Shown in pieces: positions 1 through 8,416 of a stretch of 23,950 nucleotides of DNA. The stretch lies in assembly GCA_964457585.1 (NCBI GenBank), contig CAYWFU010000041.1, positions 1 to 23,950 on the forward strand, read 5' to 3'. How positions within the stretch are numbered: the stretch's first letter is position 1; each line of letters opens with the position of its first letter. The notes beneath the pieces are model-generated. The model was given only the letters and a program-made list of their open reading frames with translations. It was not told the DNA's origin and did no database searches. The translations under genes were made by a program, and so were the position numbers. Source of the DNA: CAYWFU01 sp964457585. Its GTDB lineage: Bacteria > JACRDZ01.

Positions 1-57
1 AAAAAAATTCCAAAATTGATTTGACCCAGTCTGTCTGCCGCAGGGTTCTTCATTTAT
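1..57. repeat. Partial CCCTG/CAGGG palindromic repeat downstream of mutS
   Basis: The 17 nt at 41-57 (CAGGGTTCTTCATTTAT) are identical to 18588-18604, which lies inside the GT87-like gene. The preceding CCG gives a CTGC-G-GCAG type inner stem, with CCC at 25-27 able to pair with the GGG at 43-45. The element lies immediately 3' of the mutS stop codon, and a run of seven A (T on the mutS strand) at 1-7 follows. It may therefore also end the transcript, although the hairpin is weak. The left part of the element is degenerate or truncated compared with the 18571-18604 copy. Confidence 0.5.
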
Positions 58-60
58 AAA

Positions 61-2721
61 TCAATCTTTTATTTCTTTTGCCATAGAAATAATATCAGCC
101 AGTTTTTGAAGGGCTTCAATAGGAGTTGTATTATTAATATTAATTTTTACAATTTCATTTACAAGTTTTTTCTTGTTTTCTGATTCAATAAATAAATCTA
201 ATTGTAAACTTTCGTCTTTATCATGAGTATGAGCTAGTTTTGGTTTTCCGATATCATCTAAACTATTATCTTCTAATTCTCTTAAAATTTCTTTTGCTCT
301 ATTAATTACTTTTTGCGGTAATCCTGCCAGTCTTGCGACTTGAATTCCATAGCTTTTATCTGCACCGCCTTCAACAATTTTTCGTAAAAAAATTATCTCA
401 TCATTCCATTCACGAACTGCAATATTATAATTTTTTACTCTTGAAAGTGTCAAAGCCAGTTCAGTCAGCTCATGATAATGTGTTGCAAAAAGAGTTTTGG
501 TGCCAAGTTTTTCATTATTATGGAGATATTCAACTGTTGCCCATGCAATGCTTAAACCATCAAAAGTACTTGTTCCGCGTCCAATTTCATCAAGTATAAT
601 TAAACTTTTAGGAGTAGCATTATGTAAAATATTGGCTGTTTCATTCATTTCTACCAGAAACGTACTTTCTCCGCGAGCAATATTATCTGAAGCTCCAATA
701 CGGGTAAATATTCTGTCAACAATACCTATATGTGCGGATGAAGCTGGAATAAAGCTTCCCATTTGCGCCATAAGTACAATTAATGCTACCTGCCGGATAT
801 AAGTAGATTTACCAGCCATATTCGGCCCTGTTATTATCAATATCTGATTTTCTTTATTTTCTAATTTTGTATCATTCGGGATAAAAACATTTTTTTCGTG
901 CAGATTTTCAACAACAGGATGTCTTCCATTAATTATTTCAATAATATCAGATTCATCAACAATCGGTTTTATATAATTATTTTTACGGGCAATATTAGCT
1001 AATGCAGTTAATAAATCTGTTAAAGCAATAAAATATGCGCATGTTTTAATATCTGTGTTGTAATTTAGAATTTCCAGTCTTATATTTTCAAAAATTTCAT
1101 TTTCTTTTAATTTAATTTTTTCATCTGCATTTAAAATGCGATCTTCAAACTCTTTTAAAGCAGGAGTTATAAATCGTTCATTGTTAACCAGTGTCTGTTT
1201 GCGAATATAATCTTCCGGAACAAAATCTAAATTCGATTTGCTTATTTCTATGTAGTATCCGAAAATATTATTAAATCTGATTTTGAGAGATTTAATTCCT
1301 GTTCGTTCTCTTTCAGAATTTTCCAGACGTGATACCCAGTTTTTACCTTCTTTAACTATTTCTCTTAATTCATCAAGTTCCTTGTTAAATCCTGACTTTA
1401 CGAAACCTCCATCCCTTATTTTAAGCGGAGGTTCATCAATGATACTTTTATCTAAAAGTTCAATTAAAATTGTTAAGTTTGGGATTGATTTTTTTATTTC
1501 TTCGTATATTTGTTTCCATAATACAGCATTTAAAACAGAAAAAAGTTCAGGCAAATCTAAAATTTTTTTCAAAGAAAATTTAAGGCTTACTAAATCGCGC
1601 GGATTTACATTATTTACAGCAATTCTGCCCATTATTCTTTCAATATCAAAAATATCTTTTAAAACTTCCTTAATATTCAGCAAATTAATACTATCAATAT
1701 AAAGCTCTTCAATGGCATTTAAACGTTTATTTATTTCTTCACAATTTATTAAAGGCTGTAATATCCACTCTTGAAGCAATCTGCCACCCATGGCTGTTTC
1801 GGTATTATCCAATATTGAGATAAGAGATGAATCTTTTTTTCCCGCATCATAAATTGCACTGGATTTTAGTAATTCTAAATTATGCTGTGTATATCTATCC
1901 AGAAGCATATAATTACTTAAATGTTCCACATTTAATTTATTGATATGAGGAAGAGGCTGTTTTCTTTTTTCAGTTAAATACGCAATAATCGCTCCGCTGG
2001 CTCGAATCAATAATGTTTCACTTTCAGTTATACCAAAACCTTTTAATGAATGGGTTTTAAAATGTTTAAGAAGAGTCTCAAGCGCAGAATCATATGAGAA
2101 AAAAAAGTCATCGCATTCGCAAATTTTTAAACCAGAAATCGATTTTTTAAGTATATTAATTACCGGATCATTTAACAGTGTTAATCCAATAATACATTCG
2201 CTTGGATTAATTTTCTGTATTACATCCCCGAGCTTTGAAATTTCTGATGGATTTAAAGCTAATACCTTGAATTCACCTGTGGAAATATCTATTTCTCCAA
2301 TCCCTATTCCTTCTGAAGTATGGATTATAGAAATGAAATAATTATTTGATTTCTCTTCCAAAAATGATGATTCAGTGGCTGTTCCCGGAGAAATGACTCT
2401 AACCACTTCACGTTTTACAATACCTTTTGCTTCTTTAGGATCTTCAACCTGTTCACATATAGCTACATTATAACCATTTTTTAAAAGTTTATTTATATAA
2501 AAGTCAGAAGCATGATAAGGGATACCAGCGAGTGGGACACGATTATTTTTTCCGGCTTGTTTAGCAGTAAGGGCTATTTCCAGCACTTGAGAAGTTATTT
2601 TTGCATCTTCATAAAAAGTCTCGTAAAAATCACCGACTCTATAAAATAAAATTGCATCCAGATAGTTCTTTTTTATATTTGCATACTGCTCCATTAAGGG
2701 AGAAACATCATTATTACTCAT
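61..2721 (-). CDS. mutS: DNA mismatch repair protein MutS
   Basis: This is the mismatch-recognition ATPase of methyl-independent or MutL-dependent post-replicative repair, acting in the cytoplasm on DNA. At 886 aa it is full length for the MutS1 family. The N-terminal mismatch-binding domain carries the Phe-x-Glu motif (F32-Y33-E34 within GDFYETFYEDAK). The C-terminal ABC-type ATPase has Walker A GPNMAGKST at residues 632-640, Walker B LDEIGRGTS with D711/E712, and the TLFATHYHEL switch region downstream. The ATG overlaps the end of the lapB-like gene by 8 nt and has no strong Shine-Dalgarno of its own, so translational coupling is likely. It is the last gene of a seven-gene minus-strand run. 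MutL is not in the window. The family assignment is very secure. Confidence 0.98.
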   Translation of the reverse strand: MSNNDVSPLMEQYANIKKNYLDAILFYRVGDFYETFYEDAKITSQVLEIALTAKQAGKNNRVPLAGIPYHASDFYINKLLKNGYNVAICEQVEDPKEAKGIVKREVVRVISPGTATESSFLEEKSNNYFISIIHTSEGIGIGEIDISTGEFKVLALNPSEISKLGDVIQKINPSECIIGLTLLNDPVINILKKSISGLKICECDDFFFSYDSALETLLKHFKTHSLKGFGITESETLLIRASGAIIAYLTEKRKQPLPHINKLNVEHLSNYMLLDRYTQHNLELLKSSAIYDAGKKDSSLISILDNTETAMGGRLLQEWILQPLINCEEINKRLNAIEELYIDSINLLNIKEVLKDIFDIERIMGRIAVNNVNPRDLVSLKFSLKKILDLPELFSVLNAVLWKQIYEEIKKSIPNLTILIELLDKSIIDEPPLKIRDGGFVKSGFNKELDELREIVKEGKNWVSRLENSERERTGIKSLKIRFNNIFGYYIEISKSNLDFVPEDYIRKQTLVNNERFITPALKEFEDRILNADEKIKLKENEIFENIRLEILNYNTDIKTCAYFIALTDLLTALANIARKNNYIKPIVDESDIIEIINGRHPVVENLHEKNVFIPNDTKLENKENQILIITGPNMAGKSTYIRQVALIVLMAQMGSFIPASSAHIGIVDRIFTRIGASDNIARGESTFLVEMNETANILHNATPKSLIILDEIGRGTSTFDGLSIAWATVEYLHNNEKLGTKTLFATHYHELTELALTLSRVKNYNIAVREWNDEIIFLRKIVEGGADKSYGIQVARLAGLPQKVINRAKEILRELEDNSLDDIGKPKLAHTHDKDESLQLDLFIESENKKKLVNEIVKININNTTPIEALQKLADIISMAKEIKD

Positions 2722-3841
2722 AAACTATTTTACCGCAAACTGGACACTTCCAGAAAAAATCATTTTGATGGTGCTTGCATCTTTGACAGGAATATTTATT
2801 ATCTTTTTCAATTTTAGTAAAAATAATTTCAATTTCATTAAAAAAAGATTCGAGTTTCTTTTCTTCTTTATAAATTCTAAATACATTCTGCCCGATCTCA
2901 TTGGTAACAAATCCATGCTGCAAGCTTTCTCTATATTCAGTTAAAGCATTTACAAAATTCCCCATATTAAAATATAAATCACCAAGCGCAGCATGTGTTA
3001 CAGCACTTTTTGGATCAGCCTTAAGTATTTTTTCATAAATAGATATCATTTTCTCGTATTCATTATTTTCAAAATAAGCTTTTTCCAGTCTTTTAAAAAC
3101 AGTAAATGCAAGATTGGGTTTAATGTTTACTGCTTTTTCCCATTCTGCAATTGCATCTTTCGTATTATTTTCATTTAAAATATCGCCCAGAACAATATAA
3201 GCTAAAATACATGATTCATCTTCATCGCGAGCGTCATTAGCAATTTTTTCCGCTTCTTTCAAATGTCTTTTTTTATAATAGTCTTCTGCTTTTAATGATA
3301 ATAAATAAGCTGAATAAACTTTATCATCTTTCCCTGTAATATCTTTTAATTTTTTTTGGATTTTAAGAGCATTATCCCAATCTTTCTTTTTTTCATATAA
3401 ATTTCTAAGAGCTTCAACCGATTCGATATCATTACTAGAAATATCCAGAACTTTATTATATATTTCAATTGCTTTATCATTTTTGCCGAGCTTATTATAT
3501 ATTTTCCCGCAGCCACGATATGCCCTGATTAATTCATCGTTTGAAATTCCAGTACGCATTGTAACTATTTCAAATATTTTTAATGCTTTCACATAATTAC
3601 CATGATTATATTTTATTTCAGCCAGTCTTTGATATGCCATTATATTTTCAGGATTAATATCTACTGTATCCATCAATAATTCCTGCGCTTTTTTTAAATC
3701 TCCATCCATTATTGAATTAAGAGCTTTAATATAATTTTCATCCGGCTTTTCTATAATAATTTTGGTCTTTTGTAAAAATTTTTTAGTAAAAACAACTCCT
3801 CCCAAAAAACCTATTATGATTATGAGTATACTATCTAACAT
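2714..3841 (-). CDS. lapB: LapB/YciM-like TPR protein with N-terminal membrane anchor and C-terminal zinc ribbon
   Basis: The 375-aa protein starts with one hydrophobic segment (about residues 4-19, followed by KK). It continues with a long series of tetratricopeptide repeats (about 38-345) and ends in a rubredoxin-like zinc site, C352-x2-C355 and C366-x2-C369. This order of anchor, TPR and metal-binding tail is that of LapB (YciM). In E. coli, LapB sits at the inner membrane and links LPS assembly to FtsH-driven turnover of LpxC. The gene directly follows a LapA-domain gene, as in proteobacterial lapAB, with a 21-nt gap. The start is supported by GAGGAGAA just upstream. Whether it controls LpxC in this organism is inference. 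A generic TPR scaffold is the alternative. Confidence 0.8.
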   Translation of the reverse strand: MLDSILIIIIGFLGGVVFTKKFLQKTKIIIEKPDENYIKALNSIMDGDLKKAQELLMDTVDINPENIMAYQRLAEIKYNHGNYVKALKIFEIVTMRTGISNDELIRAYRGCGKIYNKLGKNDKAIEIYNKVLDISSNDIESVEALRNLYEKKKDWDNALKIQKKLKDITGKDDKVYSAYLLSLKAEDYYKKRHLKEAEKIANDARDEDESCILAYIVLGDILNENNTKDAIAEWEKAVNIKPNLAFTVFKRLEKAYFENNEYEKMISIYEKILKADPKSAVTHAALGDLYFNMGNFVNALTEYRESLQHGFVTNEIGQNVFRIYKEEKKLESFFNEIEIIFTKIEKDNKYSCQRCKHHQNDFFWKCPVCGKIVYE

Positions 3842-3862
3842 TGCTTTCTCCTCAATAAGAGA

Positions 3863-4150
3863 TCATTCATCATCTTTTATCTGTAAATATCTTAAGTATT
3901 TCAATTCTTCATTTTGTTTAGAAATCTTCTCACGTAAAATTTTCATTTCTTTTCTTATTCTTAGCTGGTTTAATCCCGCAATTATTGTTCCAAGAATAAA
4001 ACCTAAAAGAATAGAAAAAAGAATAAGAAAGGCTAATGAAACAGGGATTGTATAAGTTAAAAACTTTATACTAACTATTGCCCAGTTCTGAGCTGAAAAA
4101 GCAACAAATATTAATATTACAAATAAACTTAATATGAATTTCCACTGCAT
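3863..4150 (-). CDS. lapA: LapA-domain (DUF1049) small inner-membrane protein
   Basis: The 95-aa protein has two hydrophobic segments (about residues 4-22 and 34-60) separated by a short polar linker containing QNWAIVSIKF, followed by a charged helical tail (62-95) predicted to coil. This is the layout of lipopolysaccharide assembly protein A domain proteins. The linker, a short beta-type stretch after an NxxxV pattern, is typical. The start codon is preceded by GGGAGA at good spacing. It sits between trmFO (18-nt gap) and the lapB-like gene (21-nt gap), and the pairing with lapB strengthens both calls. In E. coli, LapA and LapB act together at the cytoplasmic membrane, and the same role here is inferred. 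Confidence 0.75.
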   Translation of the reverse strand: MQWKFILSLFVILIFVAFSAQNWAIVSIKFLTYTIPVSLAFLILFSILLGFILGTIIAGLNQLRIRKEMKILREKISKQNEELKYLRYLQIKDDE

Positions 4151-4168
4151 AATGTTCTCCCAATAATA

Positions 4169-5488
4169 TTAAAAGTATATTTCTTTCCATTTTTTTAAAC
4201 TACTAATAGCTTCTCCGGCAATTAATTGATATCTCTGTTCTTTATTTCTTATACGTTTAATATCATCATTTGTATATATAATCCCATAGTTTATATTCAT
4301 AGGCTGGAAAAAGTCAAGTTTTGAAGAAGAAATATATGATAATAAAGCTCCGCATGCAGTGTTGGATGGCGGACTTTCTGTATGTTTACCCTGTATATAA
4401 TTTGCCGCATTTATTCCTGTAATCAGCCCTGAAGATGTTGATTCTACATAGCCTTCAACCCCTGTCATCTGACCGGCAAAAAAAATTTTAGGATTGCTTT
4501 TTAGCTGAGACATTTCATTTAATAGTTTTGGGGAATTAATAAATGTATTTCTATGCATACTGCCAAATCTTACAAATTCAGCATTTTTAAGTCCTGGAAT
4601 CATACGAAATATTCTGTCTTGCTCTTTCCATATAAGACGGGTTTGAAAACCAACTATATTATATAAACTGCCGATTTTATTGTCCTGCCTTAATTGCACA
4701 ACAGCAAAAGGTATTTTCCCTGTTTCAGGATCAGCTAATCCGACAGGTTTCATTGGTCCAAAAAGTAAAGTATCTTTCCCTCTTTCTGCCATTTGTTCAA
4801 TAGGCATACATCCATCAAAAAAAACACCTTTTTCAAAATCCTTCAAAGGGTATTTTTCCCCTGAATTTAATTCTTTTACAAAAGAATAATATTCTTCTTC
4901 AGTTAATGCACAATTTAAATAATCCTTAGTGCCGCCTTTATCATAGCGTGATGCTTTGAAAATTTTTGACATATCAATACTGTCATATTCAACTATTGGA
5001 GCAATTGCATCATAAAAATACAGATACGATTCACCTGTAAAATTTTTTATTTCTATAGATAATGCCTGTGATGTAAGCGGACCGGTTGCAATTATAACTA
5101 TTCTATCTCCCGGAATTTCAATAACTTCTTCTCTAATAACTTTAATATTTTTATTATTATAAACTTTATTGGTAATTCTATTTGCAAATTCTTCTCTATC
5201 AACTGCTAATGCAAGCCCTGCCGGGACTCTTGTTTCATCAGCGATTTCTATTATTAATGATTCTAAAACACGCAATTCTTCTTTTAGAAGTCCTACAGCA
5301 TTTGTAATCGCATTAGAACGCAGGGAATTGCTGCATACTAATTCCGATAAATGATCTGTAGTATGCGCCGGAGTCATTCTATTTGGACGCATTTCATAAA
5401 GCTGAACCTGAATCCCTCTACGAGCTAACTGCCAGCTTGCTTCACAGCCAGCCAGTCCGCCTCCAATTACAGTAACAAAATCCTCCAT
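4169..5488 (-). CDS. trmFO: Methylenetetrahydrofolate-tRNA-(uracil-5-)-methyltransferase TrmFO
   Basis: TrmFO makes m5U54 (T54) in the T-loop of tRNA, using 5,10-methylene-THF and FADH2 instead of SAM. The 439-aa protein has the FAD-binding GGGLAG motif at residues 9-14. The two cysteines important in the family are present: C52 in ELVCSNSLRSNA and C227 in FFDGCMPIEQMAERG. The family signature GLADPETGK and the C-terminal ASTSSGLITGINAA-like FAD-contacting block (here ESTSSGLITGINAANY) are also visible. The length matches the family (about 435-445 aa). An AAGGAG ribosome binding site precedes the ATG. It is separated from the upstream regulator gene by only 4 nt. It resembles the GidA paralogue but is the short TrmFO form. 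Confidence 0.96.
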   Translation of the reverse strand: MEDFVTVIGGGLAGCEASWQLARRGIQVQLYEMRPNRMTPAHTTDHLSELVCSNSLRSNAITNAVGLLKEELRVLESLIIEIADETRVPAGLALAVDREEFANRITNKVYNNKNIKVIREEVIEIPGDRIVIIATGPLTSQALSIEIKNFTGESYLYFYDAIAPIVEYDSIDMSKIFKASRYDKGGTKDYLNCALTEEEYYSFVKELNSGEKYPLKDFEKGVFFDGCMPIEQMAERGKDTLLFGPMKPVGLADPETGKIPFAVVQLRQDNKIGSLYNIVGFQTRLIWKEQDRIFRMIPGLKNAEFVRFGSMHRNTFINSPKLLNEMSQLKSNPKIFFAGQMTGVEGYVESTSSGLITGINAANYIQGKHTESPPSNTACGALLSYISSSKLDFFQPMNINYGIIYTNDDIKRIRNKEQRYQLIAGEAISSLKKWKEIYF

Positions 5489-5492
5489 GCAA

Positions 5493-6815
5493 TTAACTCC
5501 TTAATTTATGAATATTCATTCTTGAATAAAGTGTACGTCTTGTAATCCCCAGCAATTTAGCTGCTTCAGTTTTATTATTACCAGCTTTAGCTAATGCCTG
5601 AATAATTAAATTCTTCTCTAATTCTTCAAGTGAAAGACCAGATGACGGAAGCTCATGAAAGTTGATATTGCTTTCTCTTATATGAATTGGAATTATTTCG
5701 GGAGTGATTTGTTTTCCCTGTGACAGGATTAACAATCTTTCGATAATATTTTCCAATTCTCTAATATTTCCGGGCCAGTTATATTTAGTTAACAACTTTA
5801 TCGATTCAGAAGTAATTAATTCTTGAGGTTGTTTCAATTTATTAAAAAAATATTTTATTAATTCAGGAATATCCTCTTTATGCTCTCTTAATGGAGGAAT
5901 ATGGATTGGATAGACACTTAGGCGATAATAAAGATCTTCTCTAAAATGTTTTTCTTTCACTTCATTTTCAAGATTTTTATTTGTTGCAGCTATAATTCTA
6001 GCTTTAAATTTAATAGGTTTTACTCCTCCTAAACGCAAAAATTCTTTTTCCTGCAATACTCGCAAGAGTTTTACCTGTAATGCCATAGATAACTCGCCAA
6101 TTTCATCTAAAAAAATAGTCCCTTCACCGGCTATTTCCATAAGTCCTGCTTTTGTTTTATCAGCGCCGGTAAAAGCGCCTTTTTCATAACCAAACAATTC
6201 ACTTTCAAGTAAATTCTCAGGTATTGCAGCACAGTTAATAGCTATAAAAGGATTTTTATCATTTTTACTAAACCTGTGTAAAGAACGTGCAACCAGTTCT
6301 TTTCCTGTACCGCTTTCACCTGTAATTAATACCGTTGTCTCATAAGGTGCTACTTTTTCTATCAGTACCTGTATCTCTTGCATACATGGACTGCTTCCTA
6401 TCATTATTTTATTTTCAAGCCGTTCACGAAAAGATAGATTCTCTTCAAGCAATCTATTTTTTTCAACAATTTTAGAAAGCATTATTTTCAACTCATCCAT
6501 CTCAAAAGGTTTTATAATATAATCATAAGCGCCTTTTTTCATGGCAGATACTGCTGTAGCTGCTTCTGCATATGCTGTCATTATAATTACTTCAGTTTTT
6601 AAAAAATTTTTTTTTATAAAATCTAAAATCTCGAGTCCCTCTATCTCAGGCATTTTTAAATCTGTAATTACAATTGAATAAAATTTTTCTTTAAGCTCTA
6701 TTAAAGCAGATTTAGGATTATTAAAAGTATTAACATTATATCCTTCTTCAGTTAAAATAATTTTTAATATTTTCAGCATTTTTTCTTCATCATCAATTAT
6801 CATTATATCTATCAC
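5493..6815 (-). CDS. NtrC-family sigma-54-dependent response regulator
   Basis: The 440-aa transcriptional activator has three domains. The receiver (1-120) has acidic D8-D9 and phosphoacceptor D52 in VITDLKMPE. The AAA+ domain (about 138-365) has Walker A GESGTGKE at 166-173, the sigma-54-contact loop GAFTGA at 213-218, Walker B TIFLDEIGE at 233-241 and the FREDLYYRL box at 291-299. The C-terminal Fis-type helix-turn-helix is about 400-438 (NNKTEAAKLLGITRRTLYSRM). An intact GAFTGA means it should open sigma-54 promoters. The likely start is a GTG with GGAG 10 nt upstream; the next ATG (codon 5) would be too far from that site and would trim strand beta-1. No partner kinase is adjacent. The histidine kinase at 13188-15068 is the only one in the window, but pairing is unproven. 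Confidence 0.95.
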   Translation of the reverse strand: MIDIMIIDDEEKMLKILKIILTEEGYNVNTFNNPKSALIELKEKFYSIVITDLKMPEIEGLEILDFIKKNFLKTEVIIMTAYAEAATAVSAMKKGAYDYIIKPFEMDELKIMLSKIVEKNRLLEENLSFRERLENKIMIGSSPCMQEIQVLIEKVAPYETTVLITGESGTGKELVARSLHRFSKNDKNPFIAINCAAIPENLLESELFGYEKGAFTGADKTKAGLMEIAGEGTIFLDEIGELSMALQVKLLRVLQEKEFLRLGGVKPIKFKARIIAATNKNLENEVKEKHFREDLYYRLSVYPIHIPPLREHKEDIPELIKYFFNKLKQPQELITSESIKLLTKYNWPGNIRELENIIERLLILSQGKQITPEIIPIHIRESNINFHELPSSGLSLEELEKNLIIQALAKAGNNKTEAAKLLGITRRTLYSRMNIHKLRS

Positions 6816-6850
6816 TGATTACTATCTCCTAATTTACTGCGCATAGGTTT

Positions 6851-7861
6851 TTAAAGTAAATTATACTTTTTCTTAGAAAGTTTTTCATCAATTTCACCAA
6901 CAATTTCTTCAAGCAAATCTTCTATTGTTACAAGTCCAATGGGTTTATCCTGTTTATCTACCACAATTGCAATTTGAATCATCTTTGTTTGAAAGTTGTG
7001 CAGTAATTCATTTATCATTGTATCTTCATTTGTTTTAAATGGTTCTCTTAAACAGTCATTTATAGTAATAAGTAAATTCTCTTTTATACAATACAATATA
7101 TCACGTTCATAAATTATTCCTAAAATATTATTAAAATTTGAATCATAAATAGGAATTCGGGAATGCCCTTTTATAATTATAAGTTCTATAAGTTCCTTAA
7201 TACTCATACTAATATGACCGCATATCATTCTTTCTTTAGGTGTCATCACGGATTTTACATTTGTATCATGAAAACGAAAAATCCTATGCAGCATTTCTTT
7301 CTCTGATTTTTCCACAACACCTTCTTTATGTCCAATATCAATCATCATTTTTATATCTTGTTCTGTTACTACTTCTGCTGTTTGATGTCCAGGCAGATGA
7401 AATAATTTAATAACAAAATTGGAAATTATTACAAGTAATTTAACTAATGGAGAAAAAATATTTGCCAAAAAGTTTAATGGTTTAATTACATTTATTGCTA
7501 ATTCCTCTGAACTTCTGCGTGCTGAATTTTTGGGAACTATTTCTCCAAAAATTAATAAAATTAAAGTTATAAAAGATGTACCTATCCAGATGTTAATTTT
7601 TGGGAAATAAGTAATATTTATCCAGGTTGTCATAGAAGAAGCTGTTATATTAATAATATTGTTAAGAATTAAAATAATTGTTATTATTCGAGCAGGATCT
7701 GAAAGCCAGATATTCAATCCGGATGATTTATCTCCTCTTTCATTTATAAGATGCTTAATTCGCAATTTGGAAATTGAAGTTAACGCAGTTTCACTTGCAG
7801 AAAAAAATGCGGATAATAAAATAAGTAAAAGTAAAATTATAATATAAACTACTATAAACAT
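6851..7861 (-). CDS. CNNM/CBS-domain membrane protein (HlyC/CorC family), short form
   Basis: The protein has an N-terminal CNNM (DUF21) transmembrane domain, about residues 1-170. It opens with a hydrophobic helix followed by SAFFSASETALTS, and a further motif, GEIVPKNSARRSSE, lies near residue 110. Two CBS domains (about 200-325) begin at VMTPKERM and end at DLLEEIVGEIDE. Relatives are implicated in Mg2+ or Co2+ transport or resistance. The protein stops right after the CBS pair, so the C-terminal CorC_HlyC domain of the usual 400-450 aa members is missing. The ATG chosen here overlaps the ybeY stop as TAATG and has GGAG 7 nt upstream. A GTG 12 nt further up (7873) is possible. The YbeY-CorC pairing recalls the ybeY-ybeX neighbourhood of many bacteria. 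Confidence 0.9.
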   Translation of the reverse strand: MFIVVYIIILLLLILLSAFFSASETALTSISKLRIKHLINERGDKSSGLNIWLSDPARIITIILILNNIINITASSMTTWINITYFPKINIWIGTSFITLILLIFGEIVPKNSARRSSEELAINVIKPLNFLANIFSPLVKLLVIISNFVIKLFHLPGHQTAEVVTEQDIKMMIDIGHKEGVVEKSEKEMLHRIFRFHDTNVKSVMTPKERMICGHISMSIKELIELIIIKGHSRIPIYDSNFNNILGIIYERDILYCIKENLLITINDCLREPFKTNEDTMINELLHNFQTKMIQIAIVVDKQDKPIGLVTIEDLLEEIVGEIDEKLSKKKYNLL

Positions 7862-8304
7862 TAGATTCTCCACAATGATTTTAAAATCAGTTCTTCTTGA
7901 ATATCTTCCATTATTTTTTTATCTTTTTTTCGGATATGGTCATATCCCAAAAGATGTAATATACCATGAATAATTAATAATTTGAATTCTTCATTGAAAG
8001 TATGATTATAAAAAGGAGCTTGAAAAAAGGCTTTTTCTGTTGAAATAACTATATCACCTAAAATTTCAGGATTAAAATTTCCGCCTTCTCCTTCAAGCAT
8101 TGCAAAGGCAAGTACATCAGTAGGACGGTTTAGTTTCCTATATTTTTTATTTAATATCTGTATCTGCTGATTATCTACAAGAGTTAATCCAATTTCTGCA
8201 TTTTGAGAAATATTTAAATAATACAAAATCTTATGAATAAATTTTTTTATTCCAATTTTATTTATTTTTACTTTATTTTGTTCATTTTTTATTATTATTT
8301 GCAT
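7861..8304 (-). CDS. ybeY: Endoribonuclease YbeY (rRNA maturation / ribosome quality control)
   Basis: YbeY is a zinc-dependent single-strand endoribonuclease that matures 16S rRNA 3' ends and helps in 70S quality control. The 147-aa protein has the UPF0054 signature HGILHLLGYDH, giving metal ligands H113, H117 and H123. The upstream PTDVLAFAM block (residues 61-69) and GDIVIS (83-88) are typical. It is the first gene of the minus-strand run and is followed by the CNNM/CBS gene with a 1-nt stop/start overlap. No Shine-Dalgarno is visible, and a candidate promoter would start transcription only about 6 nt upstream of the ATG. The message may therefore be nearly leaderless. Confidence 0.95.
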   Translation of the reverse strand: MQIIIKNEQNKVKINKIGIKKFIHKILYYLNISQNAEIGLTLVDNQQIQILNKKYRKLNRPTDVLAFAMLEGEGGNFNPEILGDIVISTEKAFFQAPFYNHTFNEEFKLLIIHGILHLLGYDHIRKKDKKIMEDIQEELILKSLWRI

Positions 8305-8316
8305 AAATTTTATCTA

Positions 8317-8344
8317 ATTTTAGCAATCAATAATAAATTGTCAA
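8317..8344 (-). promoter_or_regulatory. Candidate sigma-70-type promoter for the ybeY-mutS run
   Basis: On the minus strand, a perfect -35 hexamer TTGACA (8344 down to 8339) and a -10 hexamer TAAAAT (8322 down to 8317) are separated by 16 nt. The predicted start would lie about 6 nt before the ybeY ATG. This is pattern evidence only. Confidence 0.55.
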
Positions 8345-8358
8345 GAAAAATTAAAATA

Positions 8359-8387
8359 TTAATTAGCAAAAAAAAAAAAAATATGAT
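8359..8387 (+). promoter_or_regulatory. Weak candidate promoter for the beta-helix/DUF362 gene pair
   Basis: TATGAT at 8382-8387 is preceded, 17 nt upstream, by a poor -35 (TTAATT). The spacer is mostly a 14-nt A tract (8368-8381), which would be bent or UP-like. The gene starts at 8417 with AAAGG about 8 nt before its ATG. The divergent ybeY promoter lies just to the left. Confidence 0.3.
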
Positions 8388-8416
8388 ATATTTGTCCACG
8401 ATTAAAGGTATAATAT

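Noticed and set aside
497..802. Plus-strand frames opposite mutS (also 333-599 and 1283-1702)
   Set aside because: These are antisense to a well-supported mutS, show no family pattern or ribosome binding site, and are explained as shadows.
7861..7873. GTG start at 7873 for the CNNM/CBS gene
   Set aside because: It would lack a ribosome binding site at usual spacing, while the ATG at 7861 has GGAG upstream and a TAATG overlap with ybeY. It cannot be ruled out fully.
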